The notes below the pieces were generated by a model. That model saw only the letters and a program-made list of their open reading frames with translations. It did not search any database and had not been told where the DNA came from. Shown piece by piece: positions 55,145 to 64,000 of a DNA stretch of 64,000 nt (position 1 is its first letter; each line of letters starts with the position of its first letter). Origin of the DNA: Gammaproteobacteria bacterium (GTDB lineage Bacteria > Pseudomonadota > Gammaproteobacteria > Eutrophobiales > Eutrophobiaceae); NCBI GenBank assembly GCA_028279365.1, contig JANQNX010000009.1, positions 124,001-188,000 on the forward strand, read 5' to 3'. A program made the position numbers and the translations under genes.

Positions 55145-55720
55145 TTAACTTTTATTATTATCAATTATTCGATTCTTGGAAGCGGTCTCAACACGCTCCG
55201 CTTCCGGCACTTCAAAAAACGTATATGACAAGGTCATCATGGTTATCTTGTCAGGTAATTCTGCATCAACCACAAACTTAACCGGCATTTCTTTTCGTTC
55301 ACCCGGCTCCAACACCTGCTCGGTAAAACAAAAACATTCTGTCTTGTTAAAAAACAGTGACGCCTGCGCGGGTGCAACACTGGGTACCGCTCTGCCAACG
55401 ATGGCCCGATCAGATGTGTTATGGGCAACAAACATCATCTCGGCGATCTCTCCCGGATGTACTTGCTTCTTATATTGCTCTGCCTTGAAACTCCAGGGCA
55501 AGGCCGTGTTGACATTGGTATCAAATTCAACCGTCACCAGACGGTTAGTATCAATCTCGCCGGCAATCGCTGTTGATTCTGAAATCTGACCAGTCTTGCC
55601 GTTAATACCAACCACTTCACAAAAGACGTCATACAGTGGCACCAAAGCATAACCAAAACCAAACATGGCTATCGCAAACACAAAAAGCAATTTGGCCGTA
55701 TTGACCGCGTCCTTAACCAT
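55145..55720 (-). CDS. ctaG: Cytochrome oxidase copper assembly protein CtaG (Cox11)
   Basis: A 191-residue protein with one N-terminal TM (about 9-28) and a periplasmic Ig-like domain. The copper-binding motif NKTECFCFTEQVLEPGE (C-F-C) and VPSVAPAQASLFF are typical of Cox11. It delivers copper to CuB in subunit I. It starts five bases after the 43-residue gene. Confidence 0.95.
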   Translation of the reverse strand: MVKDAVNTAKLLFVFAIAMFGFGYALVPLYDVFCEVVGINGKTGQISESTAIAGEIDTNRLVTVEFDTNVNTALPWSFKAEQYKKQVHPGEIAEMMFVAHNTSDRAIVGRAVPSVAPAQASLFFNKTECFCFTEQVLEPGERKEMPVKFVVDAELPDKITMMTLSYTFFEVPEAERVETASKNRIIDNNKS

Positions 55721-55725
55721 CGTCT

Positions 55726-55857
55726 TTATGTCGCATACATCAAAATGAAACCCGCATAGAACCCGAAAGCTACCAAACCAAGGATGATGGCGAGTCGGGT
55801 ATTCTTGGCCGCCAATTGTTTTTGATCGACCTCAGGATGATTCTGCTGCTCACTCAT
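55726..55857 (-). CDS. 43-residue single-TM cytochrome oxidase accessory protein
   Basis: An ORF too short for usual screens: MSEQQNHPEVDQKQLAAKNT, then a TM helix (about 22-41, LAIILGLVAFGFYAGFILMY) and stop. Initiator ATG is at 55857, just five bases after ctaD's stop on the minus strand, and the stop is five bases before ctaG. Small proteins of this shape are often found between ctaD and ctaG as oxidase assembly or stability factors. The spacing on both sides strongly supports it as a real gene. Confidence 0.85.
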   Translation of the reverse strand: MSEQQNHPEVDQKQLAAKNTRLAIILGLVAFGFYAGFILMYAT

Positions 55858-55862
55858 TTACT

Positions 55863-57461
55863 TTATGAATGCGCGGTTGCATCCGTCACCTGCGGTGGCG
55901 TGGTAAAACTATGGAATGGTGGTGGTGACGACAAGGTCCATTCCAGACCGTGCGCTCCTTCCCAAACCTGGTCGGTGGCCTTTTCTCCACCACGGACACA
56001 CTTGATAACTACCCAGACCAAGATTAACTGGCTCAAACCAAATGCAAACCCACCTACGCTGGCAACCTGATTCCAGTCGGTAAACTGGACATTGTAATCG
56101 GGGATACGTCTTGGCATACCTGCGAGTCCAAGAAAGTGCATTGGGAAGAACAACACGTTGACTGAAATCGTCGACGTCCAGAAATGCAGCTTACCCAGTT
56201 TCTCGTCATACATATTACCAGTCCACTTCGGCAGCCAGTAATAAACACCGGCGAAGATGCCGTAAATGATGCCTGGCACTAATACATAGTGGAAATGCGC
56301 GACGATGAAATAGGTATCGTGGTATTGAAAATCTACCGGGGTAATACCCATCATCACGCCGGTAAAACCACCAATCGAGAACATGAACAACACACCGATT
56401 GAAAATAACATCGGGGTCTCAAAGGTCATGGAACCGCGCCACATGGTTGCCATCCAGTTAAAAATCTTGACGCCGGTTGGTACCGCGATTGACATGGTCG
56501 CGTACATGAAGAACAGCTCACCGGTTAATGGCATACCGACGGTAAACATGTGATGCGCCCAAACGAAAAATGATAAGAAGGCAATCGCTGCCGTTGCGTA
56601 AACCATAGAGGCATAACCAAACAATGGCTTTCTGGAAAAGGTCGGAATGATCTGAGAGATAATACCAAAAGAAGGTAATACCAGAATGTACACTTCAGGA
56701 TGACCGAAGAACCAGAAGATATGCTGGAACAGAACCGGGTCACCACCACCGGCAGCGTTAAAAAATGAAGTACCGAAATAGGCGTCGGTGAGCAGCATGG
56801 TTACCGCCCCGGCAAGTACCGGCATCGATGCAATCAAAAGGAATGCGGTAATAATCCAGGTCCAGACAAACAGCGGTAAACGCATAAATGTCATGCCCGG
56901 GGCACGCATATTAAATACCGTCGCAATAATGTTGATCGCACCCATAATAGATGACACACCTAAAAAGTGAACGGCAAAGATCAGAAACGGCAGAGCATCA
57001 CCCAATTGCAGCACCAGCGGTGGATACATAGTCCAACCACCAGCAGGGGCACCACCCTGCATAAAGAAAGTAGAAAGTAACAACGTGAACGCAAATGGTA
57101 GTATCCAGAAACTCATGTTGTTCATGCGTGGCATCGCCATATCTGGCGCACCAATCATAATCGGAATCATCCAGTTGGCGAGGCCAACGCCGGCTGGCAT
57201 TACCGCACCGAAGATCATCACCAATGCATGCACCGTGGTCATTGAGTTAAAGAACTGAGGATCAACATATTGCAAACCAGGTTGAAATAACTCTGCCCGG
57301 ATCACCAACGCCATGGCGCCACCAATAAAGAACATGATTAATGCAAACACCATATACATGGTGCCGATATCTTTATGGTTCGTTGAAAATAACCAGCGGC
57401 CTATGCCGGTTGGCTTATGATCGTGATCGTGATGGTCGTCGTGGATGACTGCTTCACTCAT
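55863..57461 (-). CDS. ctaD: Cytochrome c oxidase subunit I
   Basis: A 532-residue twelve-helix heme-copper oxidase subunit with the binuclear heme a3-CuB centre. WFFGHPEVYILVLPSFG carries CuB His and the crosslinked Tyr; FVWAHHMFTVG the two other CuB His; and HDTYFIVAHFHYVL the heme a3 and a ligands. MNNMSFWILPFAF and MATMWRGSMTFETPMLFS are conserved. K- and D-pathway features (HPEVYILVLP with Tyr, and an early N-x10-N region) suggest a type A1 enzyme. Forty-seven bases separate it from ctaC. Confidence 0.97.
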   Translation of the reverse strand: MSEAVIHDDHHDHDHKPTGIGRWLFSTNHKDIGTMYMVFALIMFFIGGAMALVIRAELFQPGLQYVDPQFFNSMTTVHALVMIFGAVMPAGVGLANWMIPIMIGAPDMAMPRMNNMSFWILPFAFTLLLSTFFMQGGAPAGGWTMYPPLVLQLGDALPFLIFAVHFLGVSSIMGAINIIATVFNMRAPGMTFMRLPLFVWTWIITAFLLIASMPVLAGAVTMLLTDAYFGTSFFNAAGGGDPVLFQHIFWFFGHPEVYILVLPSFGIISQIIPTFSRKPLFGYASMVYATAAIAFLSFFVWAHHMFTVGMPLTGELFFMYATMSIAVPTGVKIFNWMATMWRGSMTFETPMLFSIGVLFMFSIGGFTGVMMGITPVDFQYHDTYFIVAHFHYVLVPGIIYGIFAGVYYWLPKWTGNMYDEKLGKLHFWTSTISVNVLFFPMHFLGLAGMPRRIPDYNVQFTDWNQVASVGGFAFGLSQLILVWVVIKCVRGGEKATDQVWEGAHGLEWTLSSPPPFHSFTTPPQVTDATAHS

Positions 57462-57508
57462 TTGCCTTTCCTCTAATATCTATCTTTAAATTTATGTAAT
57501 TCGCGAAA

Positions 57509-58747
57509 CTATCTGGCAGCAGCAACATCAGCAGCAGAAATCATATCTTTTGCGGTATTGCCCCAGGAGTTTCTTTCATGTGTCATGATTGCTGCCAGTT
57601 CAGCGTCTTTTAACTGATCCCTGAACGCTGGCATCAAATTCTTGCCGTTTAATATCAGGTTTATCATGTCGGCCTTAGGGCCATTAACGATGGCGCTACC
57701 ATCCAATGCCGGAAACAGGCCTTCAACACCCTGGCCTTCTGCCATGTGGCAAGCAACACAATGTACAGCGTAGAGATCCTTACCTTTGGCAAGCAAATCG
57801 TCTTTTGACATTTCTGCACCGGCTTCCGCCATAGCAACAACTTCTTCCACCACTTCTTCGGCTGCCTCCGCTGGCGCAGCTTCCGTTGTGATAACTGCAG
57901 CTTCCTCTGTCGCCATTGCCGCCTTCACCATGCCGCCGGTATCATCGCCTTTCATCTCGCTCACCCAGGCCGCATAGTCTTCTTTTGATACGGCGTTAAC
58001 AACAATAGGCATGAAACCGTGATCTTTGCCGCAAAGCTCAGCGCACTGCCCACGATAAACCCCGGGCTCTTCTATGTAAGTCCAGTTATCGTTAATGAAA
58101 CCGGGGATTGCGTCACGTTTCCAACCCAATGCTGGCACCCACCAAGCATGATTCACATCAGCGGCGGTGGTTAAGATTCTGATCTTGGTATTAACCGGCA
58201 CGACAACCGGGTTATCGACATCTAACAAATAATTTTCAACGGTATTGGGATCGACATTAGAATTTCGTTGGCGGGCAATATTACTATCCTGACTCAGCGT
58301 GCTGTAAAAACTGATATCTTCCTCAAGATAATCATAACGCCATTTCCACTGGTAGCCGGTTACCTTGATGGTCATTTCCGAGTCGCCGGTTTGTTCCATA
58401 AAAATAAGCGTTTTGGTGGCAGGGATCGCCATCGCCACCAGAATCAGGATAGGAATAATCGTCCAGGTGACTTCGGCAAAGGTACTATGGCTAAAGTCAG
58501 CTGCAACCGCGCCTCTTGATTTTCTGTGATGGAATATTGACCAACACATGATTGAAAATACAACTACGCCGATAGCGGTAACAATATACAGGATTATCAT
58601 GTGCAGGTCGTAAACTTGCTTACTGGTAGGGGTCACACCTTCAGTTAAGTTTAAAGGCATGGTTTCTGCCGCGACGGCGCCGCAAACGAGAGAAAGAAAA
58701 ACCGTAACGCAGAGTGTTGCAACGCGGCTTATAATCTTGACCGACAT
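57509..58747 (-). CDS. ctaC: Cytochrome c oxidase subunit II with fused cytochrome c domain
   Basis: A 412-residue caa3-type subunit II. Signal peptide 1-27; two TMs; cupredoxin domain with CuA ligands (C-x3-C-x3-H in RGQCAELCGKDHGFM). An Ala/Glu/Val-rich linker (EEAAVITTEAAPAEAAEEVVEEVV region) of about 50 residues follows, then a cytochrome c domain with CVACHM and distal Met near LMPAFRD. The fusion should let the subunit take electrons through its own heme. It precedes ctaD and is preceded by the DUF2244 gene. Confidence 0.96.
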   Translation of the reverse strand: MSVKIISRVATLCVTVFLSLVCGAVAAETMPLNLTEGVTPTSKQVYDLHMIILYIVTAIGVVVFSIMCWSIFHHRKSRGAVAADFSHSTFAEVTWTIIPILILVAMAIPATKTLIFMEQTGDSEMTIKVTGYQWKWRYDYLEEDISFYSTLSQDSNIARQRNSNVDPNTVENYLLDVDNPVVVPVNTKIRILTTAADVNHAWWVPALGWKRDAIPGFINDNWTYIEEPGVYRGQCAELCGKDHGFMPIVVNAVSKEDYAAWVSEMKGDDTGGMVKAAMATEEAAVITTEAAPAEAAEEVVEEVVAMAEAGAEMSKDDLLAKGKDLYAVHCVACHMAEGQGVEGLFPALDGSAIVNGPKADMINLILNGKNLMPAFRDQLKDAELAAIMTHERNSWGNTAKDMISAADVAAAR

Positions 58748-58781
58748 ATATAATTCCTCAGTATTTATAATATTTTTGAGC

Positions 58782-59258
58782 TTATATCGCGTTACGTAAA
58801 TCTATCGCTAACCCTTTTCGCTCTTCTTCATTTAAAAATTGTCCAATTTCCAGCTGTTTTCCATGTGATCTTAACATCAGCCTGCTCGGATACCACTGAT
58901 GTTGCGGCTGTTTCATTACTACCTGAACCCAGGACCGTTCAAATTCATGTACATTTTCAGCCTGCTTGCGCCCAGTCTCAACCCTGACCTTGTCTTTTAT
59001 TATTCTGATGACTTCTTTTTTCATGCCCTGCCTGGCACTGAAATAAAGTGCTGCGCCCAGCGCACCAACCTCAAGACCGGCAAATGGCAATATATAGGTC
59101 AAACCCTGAAAGTAAAAACCAACGCCGACGCCCAACGAAAATGCTGCAATGATGCTATATAACAACACCTGCTGTCGCCAAGGCATCGCTGCATTTGGCA
59201 TGATAACAAAGCCGGCATCATTTTCTTCAGATTCTTCTAAAGCGAGAATCATTCGCAC
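58782..59258 (-). CDS. DUF2244 membrane protein of the oxidase operon
   Basis: A 158-residue protein with two TMs (about 33-50 and 55-74) and a cytosolic C-terminal domain with KQPQHQWYPSRLMLRSHGKQLEIGQFLNEEERKGLAIDLRNAI, the DUF2244 pattern. These proteins are found near oxidase genes. Thirty-four bases precede ctaC, so it may lead the operon. The 119-base gap upstream to bioD shows nothing I recognise. Confidence 0.87.
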   Translation of the reverse strand: MRMILALEESEENDAGFVIMPNAAMPWRQQVLLYSIIAAFSLGVGVGFYFQGLTYILPFAGLEVGALGAALYFSARQGMKKEVIRIIKDKVRVETGRKQAENVHEFERSWVQVVMKQPQHQWYPSRLMLRSHGKQLEIGQFLNEEERKGLAIDLRNAI

Positions 59259-59377
59259 CTCTTTACAAACATATTACAAAGCTGAGGTATCACACTGATT
59301 GTACAACGGTGATCGCATCCGAACGTGCCACAATATGCCCCATAACGACAGTCATTTGCAACATTTATTAGATTGTC

Positions 59378-60055
59378 TTAAGACAAACAATCGATATTGA
59401 TCTGTATATCTTCCGGGCTCGGAATCACTGTACTGTACGGCATCTCGACAAGCATTGGGCATTGCAGTCGCGTCTGGATGGCGGACAATGTTTGTGCTTT
59501 ATTCAGATACGCCGGATCCAGTTCGGTTGCGACCCAACCTGAAAGCTCGAATTCATCACGCCGGATCACCTCAGCAGATAGCACAGCATGATTAATACAA
59601 CCCAGCCTTAGGCCGACAACCAGAATCACGGACAGCTGCAATTGTCGTGTTAAATCGCACAGGGAGGTCTCTGCCGATAGCGGCACTCGCCAACCACCCA
59701 CACCTTCTACAATCACAATATCGTGGTTTTGCTTGAGTGCTTGATAGGCATCGTGAATTTTTCGGATATCGATAGTTTCTCCCACCAAATCGGCGGCGAT
59801 ATGTGGCGCAATCGGCGGCTCGAAGGCAATCGGATTGATCACTTCGTAGTCAATATCTTCGCTGCAAGCCTGCATGATTTGCAACGCATCCTCGTTTTCC
59901 CATCGGCCGTTATTCCATTCTGACCCGGAGGCGATCGGTTTCATACCGGCAACCTTGAGGCCTTTTAATTTCAACTCATTCATCAACGCGACGGTAAACC
60001 AGGTCTTACCCACCCCGGTATCCGTCCCGGTAATAAAGACATTATTTAATTTCAT
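59378..60055 (-). CDS. bioD: Dethiobiotin synthetase
   Basis: A 225-residue ATP-dependent ligase of biotin ring closure. I start it at 60055 (MKLNNVFITGTDTGVGKTWF), one base after the bioC stop; the frame runs six codons farther into bioC. Walker A GTDTGVGKT; GMKPIASG and VEGVGGWRVPL are family blocks. It makes dethiobiotin from DAPA, CO2 and ATP. It is last in the order bioB-F-H-C-D. Confidence 0.95.
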   Translation of the reverse strand: MKLNNVFITGTDTGVGKTWFTVALMNELKLKGLKVAGMKPIASGSEWNNGRWENEDALQIMQACSEDIDYEVINPIAFEPPIAPHIAADLVGETIDIRKIHDAYQALKQNHDIVIVEGVGGWRVPLSAETSLCDLTRQLQLSVILVVGLRLGCINHAVLSAEVIRRDEFELSGWVATELDPAYLNKAQTLSAIQTRLQCPMLVEMPYSTVIPSPEDIQINIDCLS

Positions 60056-60056
60056 G

Positions 60057-60953
60057 CTATTTCTTTCTCTCACGTAAAGACTGTTTCAAGGCATCAACTG
60101 ATATCGCTTGTTGCTGGACATCTGACTTCTGCCTGGCTGCAGCAGACCAGGCATGGCCATATATCACTTCATAGGTTGCCGGTAATTTGCCGTCGCTGCG
60201 AAATTTTTCGTATTCCGCCAGTAAATGTTGTAAACGCCCTTTTCCGGTCAGCGTTTTTTTTCTGCCCTTGTTAAAATTCTGCGCGCCGATGTATTTCAAT
60301 TCACGCATCAGCTGGTTTGCATCGCTATAGGTCAAAGTAATAGTCTCAACTGACAGCACCGGGCTTTGTAAACCGTTTCTTAACATTGCATCGCCAACAT
60401 CATGCATATCAATAAACGCATTAACATGTACATCATTATCCACAGCAGACCAGCTTTGCCTCAGCTCAGTTAGCGTGTCCGGACCAAAACTGGAAAAAAT
60501 AAACAAGCCGTCCTGCTTTAATACTCTTTGAATTTCCGCGAACACATGATCCAGATCCTGACACCACTGCAGCATTAAATTACTAAATACGATGTCGACA
60601 CAGTTGTCTTGCAACGGAAGGTAATTCGCATCAGCCGCCAGAAATCTTTGTTTCGAAAAAAACCGCGGCGATCGCTGCTTTGCGGTAGTTAACATGCGTT
60701 CAGAAATATCCAGTTGCAATAATGTTGCTTTAGGGAACAACGGGTTTAACAAAGTCGCCCCTGCACCGGTACCAGAACCCAGATCCAGAATGCGTTCAGG
60801 TTTAACCAGTAAACCGTCGAACGCTTCAACCAGCCTTTCAGCCACAGTTCTTTGTAGAGACGCATACTGATCATAACTGCTTGCCGCTCGACTAAACGAT
60901 GAGCGGATTAAACCAGCATCTAATGTAAATGATCCGGTATTAGTTGATGTCAT
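60057..60953 (-). CDS. bioC: Malonyl-ACP O-methyltransferase BioC
   Basis: A 298-residue class I SAM methyltransferase. RSFSRAASSYDQYASLQR is the typical N-terminus; RILDLGSGTGAGATLL binds SAM and VFSNLMLQWCQDL and FIFSSFGPDTLTELRQSW are BioC blocks. It methylates malonyl-ACP to begin pimelate synthesis. It overlaps bioH by 14 bases. Confidence 0.95.
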   Translation of the reverse strand: MTSTNTGSFTLDAGLIRSSFSRAASSYDQYASLQRTVAERLVEAFDGLLVKPERILDLGSGTGAGATLLNPLFPKATLLQLDISERMLTTAKQRSPRFFSKQRFLAADANYLPLQDNCVDIVFSNLMLQWCQDLDHVFAEIQRVLKQDGLFIFSSFGPDTLTELRQSWSAVDNDVHVNAFIDMHDVGDAMLRNGLQSPVLSVETITLTYSDANQLMRELKYIGAQNFNKGRKKTLTGKGRLQHLLAEYEKFRSDGKLPATYEVIYGHAWSAAARQKSDVQQQAISVDALKQSLRERKK

Positions 60954-61662
60954 TGATAAATCCCAAAATACTCTCTGCGCATCGCTTCGCCTGACTAATT
61001 ACTATGGCATGACCTGCCTCAGGAATTGTCTGTATCTCCACAGATGGTAACAATTGCTTTAATTGATTCTTTAACTTAACGTTTATCAAGGCATCGTTTT
61101 CAGCTAATACAACCAGCACCGGTATATTTAAATTTGAGAATGTCTGTCGCAAATCACAAACCCGCATTTCTTCCAGCCAGACATTGAGGATGTCATGGTT
61201 TTTATGATTATTAATATGTGAGTTGATTTCCAACATGGATTTTCTTGCGTTGGATTCGCCGTGCGCAGACAGACTTGCCAGTTTTTTTAATGCCTGATTC
61301 ACATCCTGACTGGCTATTTGCTGCAGCTCGCTAAAGGCATCTTCGGAAATTGTGTTATCCCAGTCTTGTGAATTCACCATTTTCGGAGCCGAAGCAATTA
61401 ACACCAGGGCTGAAATGTTTTGTGATTTCGCTGCCAATTCTATGGCTATTTGCCCGCCCATGGACCAGCCGATTGCGATAGTCTTACGCTGACACTCAGC
61501 TGTTAATGCATCAGCCATAGCGCTATAACGATAATCACTCAATGATGAGGCGATTGAATACAAATCGGGAGTGGTTGAAGGGCAGGAATAAACAGTGGTT
61601 TTTCTGATTTTATTGAACACGCTCCGTTGAAAACCCCAACCATGTAACAACCAACCTTCCAT
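60940..61662 (-). CDS. bioH: Pimeloyl-ACP methyl ester carboxylesterase BioH
   Basis: A 240-residue alpha/beta hydrolase. HGWGFQRSVF near the N-terminus, nucleophile elbow IGWSMGGQIA (G-W-S-M-G), Asp in AENDALI and His in PEAGHAIVISQ make up the triad. It cleaves the methyl ester to end the pimeloyl-ACP elongation cycle. It is between bioF and bioC, with both neighbours within three bases or overlapping. Confidence 0.93.
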   Translation of the reverse strand: MEGWLLHGWGFQRSVFNKIRKTTVYSCPSTTPDLYSIASSLSDYRYSAMADALTAECQRKTIAIGWSMGGQIAIELAAKSQNISALVLIASAPKMVNSQDWDNTISEDAFSELQQIASQDVNQALKKLASLSAHGESNARKSMLEINSHINNHKNHDILNVWLEEMRVCDLRQTFSNLNIPVLVVLAENDALINVKLKNQLKQLLPSVEIQTIPEAGHAIVISQAKRCAESILGFINDIN

Positions 61663-61664
61663 GC

Positions 61665-62828
61665 TTATACAACCCTGGCTTCGATAGACTTTAGCGACTC
61701 CACCAATGTCTGGATGTGTTGTTTTGTATGCGTAGCATTAAAACTTAGCCTGATCCTTGCTGTACCTGTCGGCACTGTAGGTGGTCTTATCGCAGTTGCA
61801 AGAATCTTGTCTTGAAAAAGACGGTTACTTGACTCAAGCGCCTGCTGTGATGAACCAATGATCAATGGTTGTATATGCGATATTGAACGCAGTCTAGTGT
61901 CTCCTTCCATCGCCTGTAAAAACTGCGCTACCCTGTCTGAGAGTTGCTTGCGTAACGTATCACCACTACTGACGATCTCAATTGCCTTGCTTATTGTCGC
62001 CGCTATCGCCGGCATGATTGCCGTGGTGTAAATATAGGTCCTGGCTTTTTGAATTAACGCATCGATAAAAAATTTATCGCCAGCGACAAAAGCCCCGGCC
62101 GTCCCAAATGCTTTGGCAAATGTTCCACTCAATAATGGGACTTCATGTTGTGATAATTCCATTTGTTCCAGCAGGCCGCCGCCAGAGTGTCCAAGTACAC
62201 CAAGGCCGTGGGCATCATCAATGAAGAGTAACGCACCATAACGTTTACACAAATCAGCCATTTCACCAACGCGGGCATAATCACCATCCATGCTGAACAC
62301 GCCATCACTGATGACCATTAATGGTTTATGTTTATACTGCTCAAGTCTGGTTTCCAGCTGCGCAATATCATTGTGAGCATAACGAACCAGCTTGCCTTTC
62401 GACAGCATAGCCGAGTCGATTAACGAAGCATGGTTAAGCTTGTCTTGTATCACGATCGTTTCTTTATTGATAAACGTGGAAGCGATAGCAAGATTTGCCT
62501 GATAGCCGGTGGTAAAAATGAGTGCCTTGTCGCGCTTGAGAAAACTGGCCAGATTTTTTTCGGCCTGTTCATGTTCAGTTGTATGACCACAAATCAATTG
62601 TGACGAGCCAGCACCTACACCGTATTGGTCAATAGCCTTATGCATGGTTATTTTTAACGACTCTGAATTTGCCAGGCCAAGATAATCGTTATTACAAAAG
62701 TTCAGGTAATTCTTGCCATCAATCAAGACGTCACTGCCTTGAGCAAATTGAATCGTATTTCTTTTTCTATACAGGCTCTGTTCGTTTAATTTGGCTAAAT
62801 CCTGTTTGATACGTTGTTTAATATCCAC
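61665..62828 (-). CDS. bioF: 8-amino-7-oxononanoate synthase
   Basis: A 387-residue PLP enzyme that condenses pimeloyl-ACP and L-alanine. NYLNFCNNDYLGLA, FIDDAHGLGVLGHSGGG, and the PLP Lys in LSGTFAKAFGTAGAF are diagnostic. No deletions. It starts one base after the bioB stop and ends two bases before bioH. Confidence 0.96.
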   Translation of the reverse strand: MDIKQRIKQDLAKLNEQSLYRKRNTIQFAQGSDVLIDGKNYLNFCNNDYLGLANSESLKITMHKAIDQYGVGAGSSQLICGHTTEHEQAEKNLASFLKRDKALIFTTGYQANLAIASTFINKETIVIQDKLNHASLIDSAMLSKGKLVRYAHNDIAQLETRLEQYKHKPLMVISDGVFSMDGDYARVGEMADLCKRYGALLFIDDAHGLGVLGHSGGGLLEQMELSQHEVPLLSGTFAKAFGTAGAFVAGDKFFIDALIQKARTYIYTTAIMPAIAATISKAIEIVSSGDTLRKQLSDRVAQFLQAMEGDTRLRSISHIQPLIIGSSQQALESSNRLFQDKILATAIRPPTVPTGTARIRLSFNATHTKQHIQTLVESLKSIEARVV

Positions 62829-62829
62829 A

Positions 62830-63792
62830 TTAATGCTGCTGTTGTGATGTTGTAATACCCAACCTTTCTAATAATTCGCGATCCTGTCTTAACTGAGGGT
62901 TGTCGGTGGTTAACAGTTTTTCTCCGTAGAAAATAGAATTCGCCCCGGCCAGGAAACACAAGGCCTGCATTTCATCGCTCATATCATTTCGGCCAGCCGA
63001 TAATCTCACCATTGAACACGGCATCATTATTCTGGCCACCGCAATTATGCGAACAAAATCGATAGCATCAACAGCGTCATTATCAGCAACCGGCGTGCCT
63101 TCAACCTTAACCAGCAGATTGATCGGTACACTTTGCGGGTGCTTGGGCATATTAGCGAGAGAGATCAATAAGCCCGCACGATCTTGCGTACCCTCACCCA
63201 TGCCAATAATGCCGCCGCTGCAGACGTTAATCCCTGCCTGTCTTACGTGTTCGAGGGTATCCAGTCGTTGTTGGTAATCACGGGTACTAATAATTTCTGA
63301 ATAATATTCCGGTGACGTATCGAGGTTATGGTTATAGTAATCGAGACCGGCGTGTTGTAATTGTTCGGCCTGGCTTTGATCTAACATGCCTAATGTGACG
63401 CATGTTTCCATACCCATCGCCTTCACCGCTGCAACCATTTCTGCGACTTGATCGAGGTCCTTCTTTTTAGGCTGACGCCAGGCAGCACCCATACAGAAAC
63501 GCGTTGCGCCCTCTTTCTTCGCCTGTGTTGCCTGCTGCACAACTTCATCAACGGACGCCATCTTGGTGGCATCGACACCGGTCTTATAGTGCGCACTTTG
63601 CGGACAATAAGCACAGTCTTCCGGACAGCCACCGGTTTTTATATTCATTAAAGTACTTAGCTGAACTTTATTACTATCGTGATACTGGCGATGAATCGTT
63701 TGTGCTTGGTAGACTAAATCGTTAAAGGGAAGGGACAACAATTGCATCACTTCGTTTAATGACCAGTTATGTCTGATATCGGATTTAGTCAC
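62830..63792 (-). CDS. bioB: Biotin synthase
   Basis: A 320-residue radical-SAM enzyme that inserts sulfur into dethiobiotin. The [4Fe-4S] motif is C-x3-C-x2-C in [41 protein letters not shown] and [18 protein letters not shown] hold the [2Fe-2S] Cys and Arg ligands. It heads the operon on the minus strand and is divergent from comF across 72 bases, where a BirA-like operator lies. Confidence 0.97.
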   Translation of the reverse strand: MTKSDIRHNWSLNEVMQLLSLPFNDLVYQAQTIHRQYHDSNKVQLSTLMNIKTGGCPEDCAYCPQSAHYKTGVDATKMASVDEVVQQATQAKKEGATRFCMGAAWRQPKKKDLDQVAEMVAAVKAMGMETCVTLGMLDQSQAEQLQHAGLDYYNHNLDTSPEYYSEIISTRDYQQRLDTLEHVRQAGINVCSGGIIGMGEGTQDRAGLLISLANMPKHPQSVPINLLVKVEGTPVADNDAVDAIDFVRIIAVARIMMPCSMVRLSAGRNDMSDEMQALCFLAGANSIFYGEKLLTTDNPQLRQDRELLERLGITTSQQQH

Positions 63793-63826
63793 GGTTATTA
63801 TTTGATTAACTATAGTCTGGATTGCA

Positions 63827-63859
63827 TTGTAAACTTTTTAGTTTAAAAAAGGTTAACTA
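63827..63859. promoter_or_regulatory. BirA-like biotin operator
   Basis: TTGTAAACT (63827-63835), 15 bases, GGTTAACTA (63851-63859). The proteobacterial BirA box is TTGTAAACC-N14/15-GGTTTACAA; half-sites match 8/9 and 7/9. It lies 35-67 bases upstream of bioB and would also abut comF. It implies a BirA with a DNA-binding domain elsewhere in the genome. Confidence 0.82.
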
Positions 63860-63864
63860 ATTAC

Positions 63865-64000
63865 ATGGATGCACAACATTGGAGGTTAGGTGATTGCTTT
63901 TTTTGTAAAAGCCCGACTGCTGATTATTTTTGCGAAGTATGCGAAACGGATTTTTTTAAACACAAACCGCGTTGCCCGGTGTGCGCCAGTATTAATCAAT
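63865..64000 (+). CDS. comF: ComF family phosphoribosyltransferase-like protein (partial)
   Basis: The first 45 codons before the window ends. MDAQHWRLGDCFFCKS begins a double zinc-ribbon with C-x2-C pairs (CFFC, CEVC, CPVC), the N-terminal part of ComF/GntX proteins. The PRTase domain would follow beyond 64000. ComF acts in DNA uptake and GntX in gluconate use; its position divergent from bioB is the usual one in gammaproteobacteria. The start is five bases after the BirA box and has no plain SD. Confidence 0.85.
   Translation, partial: MDAQHWRLGDCFFCKSPTADYFCEVCETDFFKHKPRCPVCASINQ

Overview
The window is a compact chromosomal segment of a gammaproteobacterium. The clearest pointers are the cluster radC / coaBC-dut-algC-argB-slmA ... 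pyrE next to an ExoIII/Crc-family gene (a mixture of the Pseudomonas and Escherichia arrangements), a complete bioB-F-H-C-D operon behind a BirA box with comF divergent, ftsY-ftsE-ftsX-rpoH, and pilT-pilU. An aa3-type cytochrome c oxidase with heme A synthesis indicates an aerobically respiring organism, and PilT/PilU retraction ATPases indicate type IV pili. Two proteins with VPLPA/PEP-CTERM-like tails suggest an exosortase elsewhere in the genome. I would not name a genus from this sequence.

Layout. 1-1.7 kb: an accessory pair of minus-strand genes (a winged-helix protein with a HEPN-like R-x4-H motif, and a frameshifted partner with a similar winged-helix region) behind a possible promoter and leader ORF, then a hairpin-rich repeat. 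1.7-9.1 kb: a Tat-exported DUF839 protein, a PilZ protein, three tandem PilT-family ATPases, and divergent yggS-proC-yggT. 9.1-10.6 kb: a PD-(D/E)XK-like accessory gene bracketed by two inverted copies of the hairpin repeat. 10.6-19.9 kb: nucleotide, cofactor and arginine metabolism, slmA, radC and ribosomal proteins L28/L33. 19.9-27.9 kb: desaturase, a solitary HyuA-type protein, a four-gene GldA/GldG-type ABC system and mutM. 27.9-30.9 kb: an accessory insert with two CTERM-like surface proteins and an unknown exported protein, closed by a decayed second copy of the mutM 3' end. 30.9-38 kb: lipoprotein, glycosyltransferase, gamma-glutamyltransferase, coaD-rsmD and a pair of M16 peptidases. 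38-41.7 kb: ftsYEX and rpoH, the latter behind a perfect CIRCE operator. 41.7-43.8 kb: an AT-rich cassette with a toxin-antitoxin-like pair and three small genes that start behind a perfect 14-bp palindrome. 43.8-50.5 kb: DUF924, a DksA-like zinc finger, GST, a diguanylate cyclase, ogt, an ABC-2 exporter, and exported MsrA and MsrB. 50.6-59.3 kb: cytochrome oxidase structural and assembly genes, including a 43-residue membrane protein. 59.4-63.8 kb: biotin synthesis; the window ends inside comF.

Systems. The oxidase block supplies subunits I-III plus Cox11, SCO-like, SURF1, heme O and heme A functions. The bio block supplies early chain processing (BioC/BioH) and ring assembly (F, D, B; BioA is not here). 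The most unusual material is (i) the three hairpin elements, whose loops repeatedly show GGA as in CsrA/RsmA targets, (ii) the winged-helix/HEPN pair, (iii) the palindrome-controlled small-gene cassette, (iv) the mutM duplication scar, and (v) CIRCE in front of rpoH, which would place sigma-32 under HrcA.
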